Assembly: GCA_022759065.1 (NCBI GenBank)
Contig: JAEMPZ010000052.1
Coordinates: 1 to 11,903 of the forward strand
Source: Acidobacteriota bacterium
GTDB taxonomy: Bacteria; Acidobacteriota; UBA4820; DSQY01
DNA length: 11,903 bases
Direction of reading: 5' to 3'
Part shown: in pieces, positions 1 to 5,595 of the stretch
Position numbering within the stretch: the stretch's first letter is position 1
How the letters are laid out: every line of letters begins with the position of its first letter
Notes under the pieces: generated by a model
Seen by the model: only the letters and a program-made list of their open reading frames with translations
Database searches by the model: none
Told to the model about the DNA's origin: nothing
Made by a program: the position numbers and the translations under genes

Positions 1-27
1 CTCCCTTTCCTCCCTGACCTCCCTGTT
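1..27. repeat. Tandem array, 3 x 9 nt
   Basis: Three consecutive 9-nt units each start with CTCCCT and differ only in the last three bases (1-9, 10-18, 19-27). The array touches the window edge, so more units may lie to the left. It is non-coding as far as can be seen. Confidence 0.7.
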
Positions 28-35
28 AAAATTGC

Positions 36-63
36 GGATGATGGATGATAGATGATGGATGAG
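36..63. repeat. Tandem array, 4 x 7 nt (GGATGAT)
   Basis: Four 7-nt units have the consensus GGATGAT: units 1 and 2 are identical, unit 3 differs at its first base and unit 4 at its last. The number and length of units match the arrays at 84-111 and 2293-2320, although the sequence differs. Confidence 0.8.
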
Positions 64-83
64 GGCAAGATCGCCGCGGCACA

Positions 84-111
84 CCTGACTCCTGACGCCT
101 GACGCCTCACT
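84..111. repeat. Tandem array, 4 x 7 nt (CCTGACG)
   Basis: Four 7-nt units have the consensus CCTGACG: the two middle units are identical and the outer ones carry one or two changes. It has the same 4 x 7 architecture as the arrays at 36-63 and 2293-2320. Confidence 0.8.
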
Positions 112-115
112 TTCC

Positions 116-145
116 CATCCGTGTCCATCCGTGTTCATCTGTGGT
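116..145. repeat. Tandem array, 3 x 10 nt (CATCCGTGTC)
   Basis: Three 10-nt units (116-125, 126-135, 136-145) have the consensus CATCCGTGTY, and the last ends in GGT followed by TAA. The reverse complement begins ACCACAGATG. From memory, near-identical sequence recurs between genes in many unrelated, mostly uncultivated bacteria; I have not checked this. Confidence 0.8.
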
Positions 146-210
146 TAATTGGCTTCTTCTTCCTCCGTGCCCTTGGCGCTGGACCCTTGCATCTTTTCCC
201 CTTATAGCTT

Positions 211-238
211 CTCCGTGTCTCTGCGCCTCTGCGGTGAG
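211..238. repeat. Tandem array, 3 x 8 nt (CTCTGCGN)
   Basis: Three 8-nt units (211-218, 219-226, 227-234) have the consensus CTCTGCGN and are followed by TGAG. The layout of three units with a terminal GG then TGAG matches the arrays at 246-275 and 2374-2400. A degraded two-unit relative may lie at 162-182. Confidence 0.75.
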
Positions 239-245
239 CTTCTTC

Positions 246-275
246 CCTTCGTGTCCTTTGTGCCTTTGTGGTGAG
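246..275. repeat. Tandem array, 3 x 8-9 nt (CCTTTGTG)
   Basis: Three units (246-254, 255-262, 263-271) have the core CCTTTGTG and are followed by TGAG. Lengths are 9, 8 and 9 nt. It has the same architecture as the array at 211-238 but a different unit sequence, and it resembles the array at the btuF/btuC junction (4213-4239). Confidence 0.75.
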
Positions 276-301
276 ATTGCCTTTTCCTCCGCGTCGGGTC
301 G

Positions 302-2347
302 TCAGAAGCTCCACATGACGCTGAGGCGGGCGCAGAGGGGATAGGCCGGGGTCAGGTAGTCATCCCATCCGTTGGTTATGCCTCGTCCGGCGTAGCGGTG
401 GTCGAGAAGGTTTGAAACCGAGGCGCGGACCGTCAGGGCGCGGTAGCGGTAACCGGCGGAAAGATCGGCGGTCGTATAGCCGCCAAGCTGCGGCCTGGTG
501 TTTGAGAGGTCGTTGTCGTAGAGTTGCGGCCCCACGAAGTGAAACGAGAATTGCGTGTTCCAGCCATGGCCGCTCCACGAGGCGCCTATGGTTCCCAGGC
601 CGCGGGGCGTCATTGGGATGCGGCTTTGCGCGTAGGGGCCTTTGGTTATCAGCGTCTCGGTGTAGGAGGCTTCCGCGAAAGCCGAAAAGCCGTGGCCGAG
701 TGGTATGTTTGCCTGTGCCTCCAGGCCGCGGCGCCTGGAAGCGGCGACGTTCATGTTCTCTCCGATGAACCACTGCGGGTCGGTCAGCACAAATACCACC
801 TCGTTGCTCAAATCCATCCTGAAGGCCGTGAAGGTCAGGCGCGTTCCGCCTTTTATATAGCGCCACCCCGCTTCCCAGTCCCTGGCGCGCGAGGGGACGA
901 GGTCCGGGTTGGAGTAGAAGCCGGGATAGGCGAAGAGGTCAACTACGGTGGGGATTCGGTAGCCTTCGCTGAAAGTCAGATAGGCGGAACTGAAGGGCGT
1001 CGTGTGGTATAGAAGCCCGAAGCGGCGCGTGTTTTCGCGAAAGACCCTCGTGGCGTCGTTCGGCGCGTAAAGGTGATCATTATAGTCGTAAGAGGCCCTG
1101 TCCCCCCTGAAGCCGGCTATGAGATGAAGGCCGCCGTAGCCGCCGTCCGCGGAAATCCATCCCGCGGCGAGATGTTCGCCGACGCTTGTCTTGGAGGCGA
1201 TAAACTTGTTGCCGCCGTAGATGTCGGTGTAGTAGCCCTCGCCGTCAAAGCGGCCCGAAGCTCCCTCCGCGCCAGCAGAGATGTCCCAGCTCCATTTCTG
1301 GCGCGTGCCGCTGTTTCTGGCCGAAGCGATGGCGCCGTCCAGCGATTCGCTTCCGGTCGTAAAGAATCCGCTGCCCCAGCGCCCGGTCGTAAGCGTGTCG
1401 CGGTCGTGCCTGCGCGAGTAGGCCTGCGCGTCGAAGGCCCAGCCGCCCGAAAGCGCTGCCTTGTAGCCCAGCGATGCGATGCGGCGCCTGCCCCTTGTGT
1501 TGTCGGCCAGGTTGAAGGGGGACTGGCGGGGGTCTTGCGCGTATTCCTCCGGCGTCAGGCTTCCCGGGTCGTTCTCCCTGCCGCCGTCGTACATCAGAAG
1601 CAGGGCCAGCGATTGGTTTGATGGGAGCGTCACGTTGAACCGCGCAAGCGCGTCATCGAGGCGGTAGCCGTCGTTCTGGCGCCAACCGTCCGAGCGCGCC
1701 GTTTGGCCCGCCGCGTAGAACTCCACGTCGTTGATGGTTCCGCTGGCGTGAAGGCGGCCTGATTCCTCGCCGTAGCTGCCTCCAGCGGCTTGCAGGTCGA
1801 GCCTAGGAATTCCCGGATCGCGCTTTGTTACGAGGTTCACGACGCCTCCCAGCGCTCCTCCGCCGTAGAGCGGCGCCGAAGCCCCGGCATAGACTTCTAT
1901 CCTTTCGAGGTCCTCGACGGGGATGCTGTCAAGGCGAACCGAGTTGTCCTGCAGGTCGTTGAGCCTGACGCCGTCGAGGAAAACGGCGACGCTCGTTCCG
2001 TCAGGGAAAGCTCTCAGGTCAACGGTTGACTCGCGCGGGTTCCCGGTCTGGTTGTGAAGCGCGATGGAGGGGAGAACCTCCAGCGCATCCTGGACGGTCG
2101 TAGCACCGGAAGCCTCGATCTGATCGCGAGTCACCACCGCTATGGGCGCCGCGGCATCAAGAATCTGTCTTTCCGAGGCTGGCAGCCTGTCGCCATAGAC
2201 GGTGACCGTGCTTTGGTAGTTTTGAAGCGCCTCGCGGGCGTCTTGCGCTTGCGCGCCAAGAGCGAGCGAGAGCGAGAAGAGAGCAAGGCAAGTTAGACGC
2301 GAGACGTTAGACGTGAGACGCGGGAATAAAAAAGAGTCGGAACGCAT
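302..2347 (-). CDS. btuB: TonB-dependent outer-membrane corrinoid receptor (BtuB-like)
   Basis: This 681-residue protein should bind cobalamin or a related corrinoid at the cell surface and import it into the periplasm using TonB energy. A signal peptide ends about residue 34 (LGAQA before QD). A TonB-box-like TVTVY at 47-51 follows, then the plug domain to about 165 (PIAVVTRDQIEASGA; VFLDGVRLND; IEVYAGASAPLYGGGALGG). The rest is an aromatic-rich beta-barrel ending in Phe681, the usual C-terminal signal for barrel insertion. It is longer than E. coli BtuB (614 aa). The ATG at 2347 has an AAGGAG ribosome site at 2359-2354, six bases upstream. It is the last gene of the riboswitch-led operon, 63 bp after the ATPase gene. 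The fold is certain; corrinoid specificity rests on the operon. A 7-nt array encodes residues around 10-19 of the signal peptide. Confidence 0.88.
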   Translation of the reverse strand: MRSDSFLFPRLTSNVSRLTCLALFSLSLALGAQAQDAREALQNYQSTVTVYGDRLPASERQILDAAAPIAVVTRDQIEASGATTVQDALEVLPSIALHNQTGNPRESTVDLRAFPDGTSVAVFLDGVRLNDLQDNSVRLDSIPVEDLERIEVYAGASAPLYGGGALGGVVNLVTKRDPGIPRLDLQAAGGSYGEESGRLHASGTINDVEFYAAGQTARSDGWRQNDGYRLDDALARFNVTLPSNQSLALLLMYDGGRENDPGSLTPEEYAQDPRQSPFNLADNTRGRRRIASLGYKAALSGGWAFDAQAYSRRHDRDTLTTGRWGSGFFTTGSESLDGAIASARNSGTRQKWSWDISAGAEGASGRFDGEGYYTDIYGGNKFIASKTSVGEHLAAGWISADGGYGGLHLIAGFRGDRASYDYNDHLYAPNDATRVFRENTRRFGLLYHTTPFSSAYLTFSEGYRIPTVVDLFAYPGFYSNPDLVPSRARDWEAGWRYIKGGTRLTFTAFRMDLSNEVVFVLTDPQWFIGENMNVAASRRRGLEAQANIPLGHGFSAFAEASYTETLITKGPYAQSRIPMTPRGLGTIGASWSGHGWNTQFSFHFVGPQLYDNDLSNTRPQLGGYTTADLSAGYRYRALTVRASVSNLLDHRYAGRGITNGWDDYLTPAYPLCARLSVMWSF
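2293..2320. repeat. Coding tandem array, 4 x 7 nt (TTAGACG), inside the BtuB signal peptide
   Basis: Four 7-nt units alternate TTAGACG, CGAGACG, TTAGACG, TGAGACG. They lie inside btuB and are read in all three phases because 7 is not a multiple of 3, giving the repetitive peptide RLTSNVSRLT (residues 10-19). This segment supplies the two arginines of the positively charged n-region ahead of the hydrophobic core. Confidence 0.8.
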
Positions 2348-2373
2348 CGGTTTCTCCTTTCGTGGCCATCTTT

Positions 2374-2400
2374 CTTGGCGCCTTGGTGTCTTGGTGGTGG
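2374..2400. repeat. Tandem array, 3 x 8 nt (CTTGGTGN), in the btuD-btuB gap
   Basis: Three 8-nt units (2374-2381, 2382-2389, 2390-2397) have the consensus CTTGGTGN and are followed by TGG. The array fills most of the 63-bp spacer between btuD and btuB, immediately upstream of the btuB ribosome binding site. Confidence 0.75.
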
Positions 2401-2410
2401 AGCCTTCTTC

Positions 2411-2445
2411 TTATTCAGCATTCATAATTCCTGCTTCATGCTTGC
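2411..2445. repeat. Coding 7-nt periodic array at the btuD 3' end
   Basis: Five 7-nt steps (2411-2417 to 2439-2445) show TTCA or a near variant at the same phase, most clearly at 2414, 2421 and 2435. The btuD stop codon (TAA at 2413-2411) and about ten C-terminal codons lie within it. The last ten bases, TCATGCTTGC (2436-2445), recur exactly at the other end of btuD (3239-3248). Confidence 0.6.
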
Positions 2446-3235
2446 CTTTGCCCGGGTCAGGGAACCAGCAAGTAATACCATCCAGCTTCGTTGGTATTAG
2501 CGGGGTGTGGTAGACCTTTTCAAGAAGAGCGCCTTGTTCCTCTTCCTTGTTGGGGAAAGGAGCAAGATGACCTGAACGGCCCAGGATGAAAAGGTCGAAG
2601 CCCCAGAGCCTGGGAAAGTTCACGTCGTGCGTGGCCAAAAGTATGGAGCGCCCATCTCCGGCCAGCCGCCCTAGAAGGTGGTGAAGCATCACCTGGCTGC
2701 GAAGGTCGAGGTGGCTTGCCGCCTCATCCAAAAGGAGCGCGGGAGTTTCCTGGACCAAAGCTCTCGCCAGCACCACGCGCTGGGCCTCCCCGCCGCTCAG
2801 CGTCGCTGCCGGGCGCTCCCAGATGGCCTGAAGGCCGAGCGCTTCGCGGGCCTCGTTAAGCCTTTGTTTGATGGGGCGTGGCGCGGGCGGCTTTTCACGG
2901 TGAGGGTAATCGCCTAATGCGACGATGTCTTTCACCGGCCAATCACCGGGCAGCAGCGAATTTTGCGGGACGTAGGCGACTCGCTTCGCTCTGTCCAATG
3001 GAGTGGCTTGCCCGAGCGGGATCGCGTCAACGGAACAGCGGCCTAAGGAGGGGAGTAGAAGCCCCGCCGCGAGCTTCAATAGGGTGGACTTTCCGGCGCC
3101 GTTCGGCCCTGCCACGGCGGAAACGCGGCCTTTGGGGAAAACGGCGCAAAGGCGGTCAAAGAGGGCCGGGCCGCCGGGATAGGCGAAAGTCACGTCATCG
3201 AAAGCGATCAATGCTCCGCCCTCTTCATCATTCAA
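2411..3235 (-). CDS. btuD: Corrinoid ABC transporter ATP-binding protein (BtuD-like)
   Basis: This 274-residue cytoplasmic ATPase powers the inner-membrane corrinoid importer with the adjacent BtuC-like permease. All nucleotide-binding motifs are intact: Walker A GPNGAGKST (43-51), Q-loop VPQNS (Q91), signature LSGGE (146-150), Walker B ALLLDEA (166-172, Glu171) and switch His203 in LLATHD. The reading frame begins at TTG 3235, overlapping the btuC stop by 8 bases. There is no in-frame ATG nearby, and a second TTG at 3211, just after GGCGGAG, is an alternative that removes eight residues. The family (BtuD, FecE, FhuC) also includes siderophore and heme ATPases, so the substrate is inferred from the riboswitch. 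The last residues (KHEAGIMNAE) are encoded by a 7-nt periodic array that also supplies the stop codon, and are unlikely to be part of the conserved fold. Confidence 0.9.
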   Translation of the reverse strand: MNDEEGGALIAFDDVTFAYPGGPALFDRLCAVFPKGRVSAVAGPNGAGKSTLLKLAAGLLLPSLGRCSVDAIPLGQATPLDRAKRVAYVPQNSLLPGDWPVKDIVALGDYPHREKPPAPRPIKQRLNEAREALGLQAIWERPAATLSGGEAQRVVLARALVQETPALLLDEAASHLDLRSQVMLHHLLGRLAGDGRSILLATHDVNFPRLWGFDLFILGRSGHLAPFPNKEEEQGALLEKVYHTPLIPTKLDGITCWFPDPGKGKHEAGIMNAE

Positions 3236-3248
3236 CCGTCATGCTTGC
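3221..3248. repeat. 7-nt periodic array across the btuC/btuD junction
   Basis: TTCA occurs at 3224 and 3231 and GTCA at 3238, seven bases apart, followed by TGCTTGC. The stretch covers the btuC stop codon (3230-3228) and the btuD TTG start (3235). It shares TCATGCTTGC with the array at the btuD 3' end. It is weaker than the non-coding arrays and could be partly chance. Confidence 0.45.
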
Positions 3249-4202
3249 TTTATTGGCCCTTACCATCAGCCAGAGAAACGCGGGGGCGCCCAAGAGGCTC
3301 GTGTAGGCGCCAACCGGAAGAAGAACCCATGGCGCAAGCGCCTTGGCCCCGGAGTGAGCAAACAGGAGAAGCGCCGCGCCCAAAAGGCACGAAAGTGGGA
3401 CAAGCGTCCTGTGGCGATGGCCGCTTAAGGCCCTGGCCGCGTGGGGGATCAGGAGTCCTATGAAGCCTATCATGCCACAGAGCGTGACGGCGGCGGCGGC
3501 AAGGAGAGTTCCCGCGGCCATCGCCCGCGACCTGACCCGGTCAACGTCAGCCCCGAGCGCAAGGGCCTCATCGTCCGCAAGCAGCAGAAGGTCCAAGGTT
3601 CGTGATTTGTAAACGGCCCAAGCGCCCAAAATGGCAACACAGGCCAAGAGGAGCGATGGTTCCCACACAGGGGGCGTGGGAACGTAGCCGAGCAGGAATA
3701 CGGTCACCTGGGCAATCTGGCCCGGTGATAGAAGGGCCGCCAGCACGCGCGCGGCGGCAGCGAAGGCGGTATTGGCAATCACTCCTCCGAGAAGCAGCGC
3801 CACGACTCTTCCGCGAGCGGCTCTTCGAAGTATGGAAAGCGTCGCCATGCCAGAGACAAAAGCGCAAAGCGCGCGCGCGGGAAGGATGACCGCGGCCGCT
3901 CCGTCGCCGAGTATCAGCAGCGCCGAAACCGAACCGAAGGCGGAACCCCCGGCCACCCCCATCACGTATGGATCGGCAAGGTTGTTGCGGAGCGAAAGCT
4001 GGAACAAAAGCCCAGAGAGCCCCAGGGCCGCGCCGGCGCCGGCCGCGGCCAGCGCCTCGGGAACCCGAAGGCCGAAAATGATTCTTGCGCGAGAAGCTTC
4101 GGAAAGGCCGCCAAGATCAGCGCCCAAAAGCAGAGCGCACGCAATGCCCGCGATAAGGGCGAGAAGGCCGATAGATAGCGCAACGGCCTCGCGCCTTGTC
4201 AT
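3228..4202 (-). CDS. btuC: Corrinoid ABC transporter permease (BtuC-like, FecCD family)
   Basis: This 324-residue polytopic inner-membrane protein forms the channel through which periplasmic corrinoid enters the cytoplasm. Family marks are GLRVPEALAA (44-53), NNLADPYVMGVAGG (73-86), the cytoplasmic coupling segment DDEALALGADVDRVR (210-224), GFIGLLIPHAAR (246-257) and a C-terminal GAPAFLWLM. Hydrophobic stretches fit the usual 9-10 helices, and the length is normal for BtuC/FecD (about 320-330). The ATG at 4202 overlaps the btuF stop as ATGA, so the two are probably translationally coupled; a purine-rich AAAAGAG precedes it inside the end of btuF. The protein sequence alone does not separate B12 from ferric-siderophore permeases, and the riboswitch decides for corrinoid. 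Confidence 0.9.
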   Translation of the reverse strand: MTRREAVALSIGLLALIAGIACALLLGADLGGLSEASRARIIFGLRVPEALAAAGAGAALGLSGLLFQLSLRNNLADPYVMGVAGGSAFGSVSALLILGDGAAAVILPARALCAFVSGMATLSILRRAARGRVVALLLGGVIANTAFAAAARVLAALLSPGQIAQVTVFLLGYVPTPPVWEPSLLLACVAILGAWAVYKSRTLDLLLLADDEALALGADVDRVRSRAMAAGTLLAAAAVTLCGMIGFIGLLIPHAARALSGHRHRTLVPLSCLLGAALLLFAHSGAKALAPWVLLPVGAYTSLLGAPAFLWLMVRANKASMTVE

Positions 4203-5104
4203 CTCTTTTGAGCCCTGTGCGCCTTTGTGTCCAGTTGTTTCTCTTCCCTTGCGCGGGAGAGCGCCTCTACGGCGTCAGCCGTTCGCGGGCCGGGGCGCAC
4301 GAGCAGGTCCGCGGGAATCTCGATCGGGAGGCATGGCTTGTCCACCATCCGGTTCAACCTGTTCACGAGCCGTTGAGCTTCGCCGGAGCTGATGTCGCCC
4401 GACGGAAAAATAAGGTAGTCGGGTTTCAGCGCCGCCAGCGTCTCGAGAGAGACGGCTGGGTAAGCCTCGCTGTGAGCCGTGAATGCCGCGCGGAAGCCCG
4501 CGGCACGAAGCAGATCGGAGAGAAAAGAGGCCGGCCCGGCCACCACGAGGGGCTCAATGTTGACGATGACCACTGCCTGCGGCAACAGGTTTCCTCGGGG
4601 AGTGGAGCAAGCGGTGATCCTGCTCATCATCGAAGCGGCGAGTTCCCTGGCCTGTTTCGCGTGGCCGGTCTTAAGCCCAACATCGCTGATGCATTCGTAA
4701 AGCTCGGCGAGCGTATCAATGCGGTAGGAATAGACCGGAATGGGAGCCCTCTTCAGGGCCTCCAACTGAGGCTCCCCCTGCATTCCCTCAATTGTGAAAC
4801 AAGCGGCCGCGCCACGCGCGATTATGCCTTCGGCGTCAACGCCCGAATAGGAAGCTACCACCGGCAGCGAGGCGGCTTCTTTGGGATAGTTCGCGGGGGC
4901 GCACACGCCGATTGTCTCCGCCCCGGCTCCGATGGCGAAGAGTATCTCGTTCATGCTTGGCGCGAGGCTTGCCCAACGATGAGAGGATGGTTGTGGAGCG
5001 GAGGCTGTTTTACAAGAGGCGGCAAATAACAGCAGCAGCGCGGCCAAACGGAATAAAGCGTTTGGATGTCTTGCTCGCGTTGGTGAAAGCCGGCCACGCC
5101 ACAT
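4199..5104 (-). CDS. btuF: Corrinoid-binding lipoprotein (BtuF-like)
   Basis: This 301-residue periplasmic binding protein should capture corrinoid and deliver it to the BtuC-like permease. It has a basic N-terminus, a Leu-rich core and the lipobox-like AASC with Cys31, so it is probably lipid-anchored rather than freely soluble like E. coli BtuF. The mature part is a class III (TroA/BtuF) binding fold: LAPSMNEILFAIGAG early, LPVVASYSGVDAEGII, then a long linking helix with GHAKQARELAASM and a second lobe ending DAVEALSRA. The ATG at 5104 has AAAGAGG at 5116-5110, five bases upstream. It is the first gene after the cobalamin riboswitch. About 15 extra C-terminal residues (EEKQLDTKAHRAQKR) look repeat-derived. 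Related siderophore-binding proteins are the main alternative. Confidence 0.87.
   Translation of the reverse strand: MWRGRLSPTRARHPNALFRLAALLLLFAASCKTASAPQPSSHRWASLAPSMNEILFAIGAGAETIGVCAPANYPKEAASLPVVASYSGVDAEGIIARGAAACFTIEGMQGEPQLEALKRAPIPVYSYRIDTLAELYECISDVGLKTGHAKQARELAASMMSRITACSTPRGNLLPQAVVIVNIEPLVVAGPASFLSDLLRAAGFRAAFTAHSEAYPAVSLETLAALKPDYLIFPSGDISSGEAQRLVNRLNRMVDKPCLPIEIPADLLVRPGPRTADAVEALSRAREEKQLDTKAHRAQKR
4213..4239. repeat. Degenerate coding array, 3 x 9 nt, at the btuF 3' end
   Basis: Three 9-nt steps (4213-4221, 4222-4230, 4231-4239) start with CC and carry TGTG or TTGT at the same phase; the middle one, CCTTTGTGT, matches the unit of the array at 246-275. It encodes QLDTKAHRA near the C-terminus of the BtuF-like protein. 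This is decayed and less certain than the non-coding arrays. Confidence 0.45.
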
Positions 5105-5166
5105 GGGTTCCTCTTTGTGATCCGGAGCCCCAATGGCGCGCGCTCAGTCCCCCCCTCGGGGGCTGA
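5102..5166 (-). promoter_or_regulatory. Riboswitch expression platform with RBS-sequestering hairpin
   Basis: On the transcript, CAUUGGGGCUCC (5135-5124) can pair with GGAACCCAUG (5111-5102), with a bulged U and a small internal loop. This would bury part of the btuF ribosome site and its start codon. An upstream AGCCCC (5164-5159) is complementary to GGGGCU (5131-5126) and could break that hairpin. A competing GC hairpin (UCAG 5166-5163 with CUGA 5147-5144, C-tract against G-tract inside) has no U-run after it. Together this fits control of translation rather than termination. Pairing was judged by eye. Confidence 0.5.
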
Positions 5167-5175
5167 CAGCCGTGC

Positions 5176-5339
5176 GTCCTCAGGCAGGTCTCCTGGCTTG
5201 CGGGTCGTCCTACTCGCGGCGCCTTCCCACCCTCATCAGGGCAGTGGCTTAGTGCCGCTTTCGTAGCCGCTCACAGTGGCGGGGCCGCGGCCGATTTTCA
5301 CGGCCTTCCCTTTTCACCCCGGATCGGGGCACCTTGGAC
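5176..5339 (-). ncRNA. Cobalamin riboswitch aptamer
   Basis: The minus strand shows the class-I cobalamin aptamer blocks in order: GGTGCCC, GGTGAAAAGGGAA, GGCCGUGAAAAUCGGCC, GCGGCCCCGCCACUGUGA, GAAAGCGGCACUAAGCCACUG, GGUGGGAAGGC, then the B12 box GCAAGCCAGGAGACCUGCCU (5201-5182). The closing stem P1 pairs GUCCAAGG (5339-5332) with CCUGAGGAC (5184-5176) around a small internal mismatch. It binds adenosylcobalamin or a related corrinoid and should shut off the btuF-btuC-btuD-btuB operon when corrinoid is plentiful. It starts only about 20 bases after the stop codon of the upstream small gene, with no terminator between, so the promoter is unclear. Confidence 0.96.
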
Positions 5340-5359
5340 AATAGTAAAGGAAGTTAGAG

Positions 5360-5578
5360 CTACTCGCCCTCTTCCGCGAACTCGTTCTTGACGCCCAACC
5401 TCATGCAGGCGGCGCCGTGCATCTGCAATGCCGCCTTCTTGGCTTCCTGGAGGGTGGCAAGCCGCTCCTTGACCTCTGCCAGCTCCTTCTCTATCTGCGC
5501 GTCAATCTCTTTGATCTCGTCGCGCGTCTGGTTGAGAGCGTCCTGATAAAATTTCTTCTGTTTGTCTGTCAGGCTCAC
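5360..5578 (-). CDS. Small coiled-coil protein, function unknown
   Basis: I do not recognise this 72-residue protein. It is strongly charged and almost entirely helical, with a heptad-like stretch from about residue 5 to 50 (DEIKEIDAQIEKELAEVKER), then AALQMHGAACMRLGVKNEF and an acidic tail EEGE. It has no signal peptide or membrane segment. The GTG at 5578 is preferred because AGGAGG (5591-5586 region of the AGGAGGAGG at 5592-5584) stands about eight bases upstream. The GTG at 5584 would add two residues but sits directly against that site. The gene begins 17 bases after the kinase stop codon, so it is almost certainly co-transcribed and perhaps coupled to it. A partner or oligomerisation factor for the kinase is possible, but that is guesswork. 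Confidence 0.75.
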   Translation of the reverse strand: MSLTDKQKKFYQDALNQTRDEIKEIDAQIEKELAEVKERLATLQEAKKAALQMHGAACMRLGVKNEFAEEGE

Positions 5579-5595
5579 GGGCACCTCCTCCTGCG

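Larger units (their letters stand above)
1..301. other. Gene-free region packed with short tandem arrays
   Basis: No credible coding sequence is present. One 67-codon plus-strand frame crosses it but is made of the repeats described below and runs into the 3' end of btuB, so I do not accept it. The region lies downstream of the btuB stop codon. It holds six compact arrays of 3-4 units of 7, 8, 9 or 10 nt, separated by unremarkable sequence. I see no clear hairpin followed by a T-run on the minus strand, so the end of the btu transcript is not evident. Confidence 0.75.

Noticed and set aside
1..275. CRISPR array
   Set aside because: The repeats are 7-10 nt in direct tandem without spacers and with different unit sequences, and no cas genes are present.
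141..344. 67-codon plus-strand frame downstream of btuB
   Set aside because: Its sequence is Cys/Pro/Leu-rich because it translates the tandem arrays, it runs antisense into btuB, and it has no ribosome site.
524..1621. Plus-strand open frames opposite btuB
   Set aside because: In GC-rich genes the opposite strand stays open by codon bias. The minus strand encodes a complete TonB-dependent receptor here.
5144..5166. Intrinsic terminator in the riboswitch leader
   Set aside because: The GC hairpin is followed by CUGAGCGCGCG on the transcript with no U-run, so a translational mechanism fits better.
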